From positions 1 to 14,596 of the forward strand of contig JAIRXT010000068.1 of assembly GCA_031268125.1 (NCBI GenBank): DNA of 14,596 nt, read 5' to 3'. Shown here piece after piece: positions 12,697-14,596 of the stretch; position 1 is the stretch's first letter; the number at the start of each line of letters is the position of its first letter. The DNA is from Treponema sp. (GTDB lineage Bacteria > Spirochaetota > Spirochaetia > Treponematales > Breznakiellaceae). Below the pieces are notes generated by a model. The model saw only the letters and a list, made by a program, of their open reading frames with translations, was not told the origin of the DNA and made no database searches. The translations under genes were made by a program, and so were the position numbers.

Positions 12697-13358
12697 TCCT
12701 GGCCCTGGATACCGCTACCGCGATCCTCTCCGCCGCCCTGGTATCGGAAGGGCGGTCCTGGTACCGGGAGATAGACGCGGGACTTGGACATTCGGAACTT
12801 CTTATGGACATGGCGGATTCCCTTCTTAAAGAAGCCGGTCTTGCCGCCGGGGATCTGGGGGCGGTGGCCTGTATGAAGGGCCCCGGCTCCTTTACGGGCC
12901 TTCGGATCGGTTTTTCCGCCGCCAAGGGAATGGCCTTGGCCCTGGATATTCCCCTTATCGCCTGCCCCACCCTGGACTGTATGGCCTACCCCTGGTCTGT
13001 CTGGCCGGGATTGGTGGTTCCCGTCATGGATGCCAGGAAAGGGCGGTTTTTTACCGCCCGGTACCGCGGCGGAACGCGGATTTCGGAGGAAATGGACGCC
13101 GAACCCGGCGCCATTGAAGAAGCCCTGCTCTCCGCCGGGGAACCTGTCATCCTGACCGGACCGGATGCCCCCTTGTTCTTCTCCCGGCTGGAAGCGGAAA
13201 AAGGCGCGGCGGGCCGGATACGGATGGACCCTCTGTACCGGAAGGGCCGGGGGATGGAACTGGCGGCGCTTGCAAAAAAAACCGCTATTATGAATAATGG
13301 GAAAGGTGATGTGTACTCCGGCCCTCAATATTTGCGTAAAAGCGATGCGGAGTACTGA
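12693..13358 (+). CDS. tsaB: tRNA threonylcarbamoyladenosine biosynthesis protein TsaB
   Basis: TsaB (YeaZ) is the inactive ASKHA-fold partner that holds TsaD and TsaE in the t6A synthesis complex. The protein is 221 residues, near the usual ~230. The first half is well conserved (MILALDTATAILSAALV, GHSELLMDMADSLLKEAGL, GPGSFTGLRIGFSAAKGMALALDIPLI). The second half is divergent, as usual. The GTG at 12693 overlaps the tsaE stop as GTGA, and GAAGGAGAAG (12675-12684) gives a strong ribosome-binding site, so translation is coupled. The protease-like partner gene tsaD is not in the window. Confidence 0.94.
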   Translation: MILALDTATAILSAALVSEGRSWYREIDAGLGHSELLMDMADSLLKEAGLAAGDLGAVACMKGPGSFTGLRIGFSAAKGMALALDIPLIACPTLDCMAYPWSVWPGLVVPVMDARKGRFFTARYRGGTRISEEMDAEPGAIEEALLSAGEPVILTGPDAPLFFSRLEAEKGAAGRIRMDPLYRKGRGMELAALAKKTAIMNNGKGDVYSGPQYLRKSDAEY

Positions 13359-13362
13359 GAGG

Positions 13363-13420
13363 TTTCCCCAAAACTTCAGTTTTTTGGAAGCCGTTCCCCA
13401 AACCAACCGGGTTTGGGGAA
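13363..13420 (+). promoter_or_regulatory. Competing hairpins between tsaB and the HD-GYP gene
   Basis: TTCCCCAAAC (13394-13403) pairs perfectly over 10 bp with GTTTGGGGAA (13411-13420). An earlier near-copy, TTTCCCCAAAAC (13363-13374), can pair with the same 3' arm (9 bp) or with GTTTTTTGGAA (13379-13389). The last option resembles a terminator hairpin for tsaB, with its T-run inside the stem. The two folds exclude each other, as in an attenuator, but no clean U-tract follows the strongest hairpin. Confidence 0.4.
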
Positions 13421-13463
13421 TAACTCCTGATCTTGGAACATATTTGGAATATATAAAAAGTAT

Positions 13464-14582
13464 ATGTCTGATAACGGCCTAGCCATTTTGGAAGAACTGG
13501 AAATTCTGGAACCGGTTGAAGATGCGGGAGAAGACTACCCTTCCCATATCGGGCTTTTAGGGAGAGCTATCGGTCTTGGCAAGGCGGAAGATACGGATAT
13601 TCTACCCTCAATTCCCGCGGCCCTTAACCCGTTCCTGACCAGCCTGTTCCCCGTCCTGTTTGTGAACCGGAATCTCAGGATCATCACTACCAACCAGTCC
13701 TGCGACAAGCTTTTCGCCGGTTTTCCCAGGATGCAGGGAAATTATTTTTTCGATATTTTCGGCAAATTTTTTCAGGTGGAGGATATTCGTAAAATCAGAG
13801 AAACTATCGTAGGGGGGAAAAACGGCTACTCCTGGAAAGGGGAAACCAGGATCAAATCCCACGATATGGCCACGGTGCAGACCAGGGTGTATATATTCCC
13901 TGCGGAGATCGTTAAAAAACCCGAGCAATTTGTCGTCATGTTTGACGATGTAACGGAGGAAAACAAGCGGCTATTGCGGGCCGTCTTCTTAAGCCTGCTG
14001 GAAGCCTCCAAACTCAAGGACAATGACACGGGGAAGCATATCACCCGGGTAAATTATTACTCCAAGCGCTTGGCGGAAGAACTGTATTACAGCCTGGGGC
14101 CGCAGTATCCCAACATTGATGCGGATTTTATCGACAACATCGGTTTCCTTGCCAGCATGCACGACGTAGGCAAGATTGGCACCCCCGATGATATTTTGAA
14201 CAAGGAAGGCCCCCTTTCCGACTGGGAGTGGACGGTCATGCGGGAACATACCAAGAACGGCGCCTTTATCCTTTCCACCTATCCCAACCCTATGGCAAAG
14301 GAAATTGCCCTTGCCCACCATGAACGCTGGGACGGCAGCGGCTACCCGTTTCAGCTTGAGGGGGAGATGATCCCTCTGGCGGCCCGGATTGTCTCTGTCG
14401 CCGATGTCTACGACGCGCTGAGGATGCAGCGGAGCTACAAGCCCTCGTTAAGCCACGAAGTGTCGGTATCGAAAATGATGGAGGAACGGGGGACTCATTT
14501 TGACCCCTTCCTTATCGAAGTTTTCCGCATCATCGCCGACGAATTCGATAAAATTTTCGAAACCAACCGGGACAACGGGTAG
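13464..14582 (+). CDS. PAS-like/HD-GYP domain protein, probable c-di-GMP phosphodiesterase
   Basis: The 372-residue cytoplasmic protein joins an N-terminal PAS-like sensor region (about residues 60-165, LFPVLFVNRNLRIITTNQSCDKLFAGFP ... FVVMFDDVTEENKRL) to a C-terminal HD-GYP domain (about 170-365). The metal-dependent core is intact: the early helix DNDTGKHITRVNYYSKRLA, the HD pair H233-D234 in MHDVGKIGTPDDIL, REHTKNGAFIL, HHERWDGSGYP (GYP at 293-295) and VADVYDAL. HD-GYP proteins hydrolyse c-di-GMP to pGpG or GMP. An acidic leader of ~55 residues precedes the PAS part. No membrane segment is seen. The ATG lacks a Shine-Dalgarno; TATAAA ends six bases upstream. Together with the PilZ effector nearby it suggests local c-di-GMP control of motility. 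The ligand of the PAS-like part is unknown. Confidence 0.93.
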   Translation: MSDNGLAILEELEILEPVEDAGEDYPSHIGLLGRAIGLGKAEDTDILPSIPAALNPFLTSLFPVLFVNRNLRIITTNQSCDKLFAGFPRMQGNYFFDIFGKFFQVEDIRKIRETIVGGKNGYSWKGETRIKSHDMATVQTRVYIFPAEIVKKPEQFVVMFDDVTEENKRLLRAVFLSLLEASKLKDNDTGKHITRVNYYSKRLAEELYYSLGPQYPNIDADFIDNIGFLASMHDVGKIGTPDDILNKEGPLSDWEWTVMREHTKNGAFILSTYPNPMAKEIALAHHERWDGSGYPFQLEGEMIPLAARIVSVADVYDALRMQRSYKPSLSHEVSVSKMMEERGTHFDPFLIEVFRIIADEFDKIFETNRDNG

Positions 14583-14596
14583 TACCCTGTAAAGAC

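Noticed and set aside
1..14596. CRISPR array, tRNA or rRNA genes, integrase or phage genes
   Set aside because: No regularly spaced direct repeats, no cloverleaf or rRNA sequence and no recombinase or phage-like frames were found on reading both strands.

Overview
The window comes from a spirochaete, most likely a Treponema or close relative such as the moderately GC-rich host-associated or termite-gut lineages. The evidence is two FlaB-type core flagellins beginning MIINHN, the gene order flaB-flaB-flaG-fliD-hypothetical-PilZ protein-small ORF-tsaE-tsaB, which I recall from T. pallidum, and a riboflavin ABC transporter of the RfuABCD type. Species cannot be set from the sequence alone.

Layout. 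Positions 1-1858 (minus strand) hold the head of a riboflavin-uptake operon. A sigma70-type promoter leads straight into a complete FMN riboswitch, then an intrinsic terminator, the substrate-binding protein rfuA and the first part of the ATPase rfuB, which runs off the left edge. Between this promoter and the divergent trpS lies a 105-bp element with 20-bp perfect terminal inverted repeats, flanked by a perfect 9-bp direct repeat: a MITE-like insertion. trpS (2032-3030) has a TATAAT six bases before its ATG and no Shine-Dalgarno, so it may be leaderless. A convergent gene (3098-4195) encodes a lipoprotein of the predicted-aminopeptidase family in which the usual HExxH appears as NELFH.

Positions 4196-5157 carry no convincing gene. 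They hold a ~340-bp imperfect palindrome, a perfect 35-bp inverted repeat and a terminator-like hairpin.

Positions 5158-11835 are the flagellar filament block: two flagellins, FlaG, the filament cap FliD, an acidic protein of unknown function and a membrane-anchored PilZ (c-di-GMP-binding) protein. Each of the three genes flaB(1), flaB(2) and flaG has a short hairpin with GGA in its loop 25-27 nt upstream of a GGA in its Shine-Dalgarno. This is the two-site layout of CsrA (RsmA)-repressed leaders, and points to a shared post-transcriptional switch on filament proteins. The second flagellin also has a long structured leader whose three-way-junction fold begins at the predicted transcription start.

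Positions 11836-14596 hold an 87-aa conserved-looking small protein, tsaE and tsaB (tRNA t6A synthesis, translationally coupled), and a PAS-like/HD-GYP protein likely to degrade c-di-GMP. Together with the PilZ protein it suggests c-di-GMP signalling close to motility genes.
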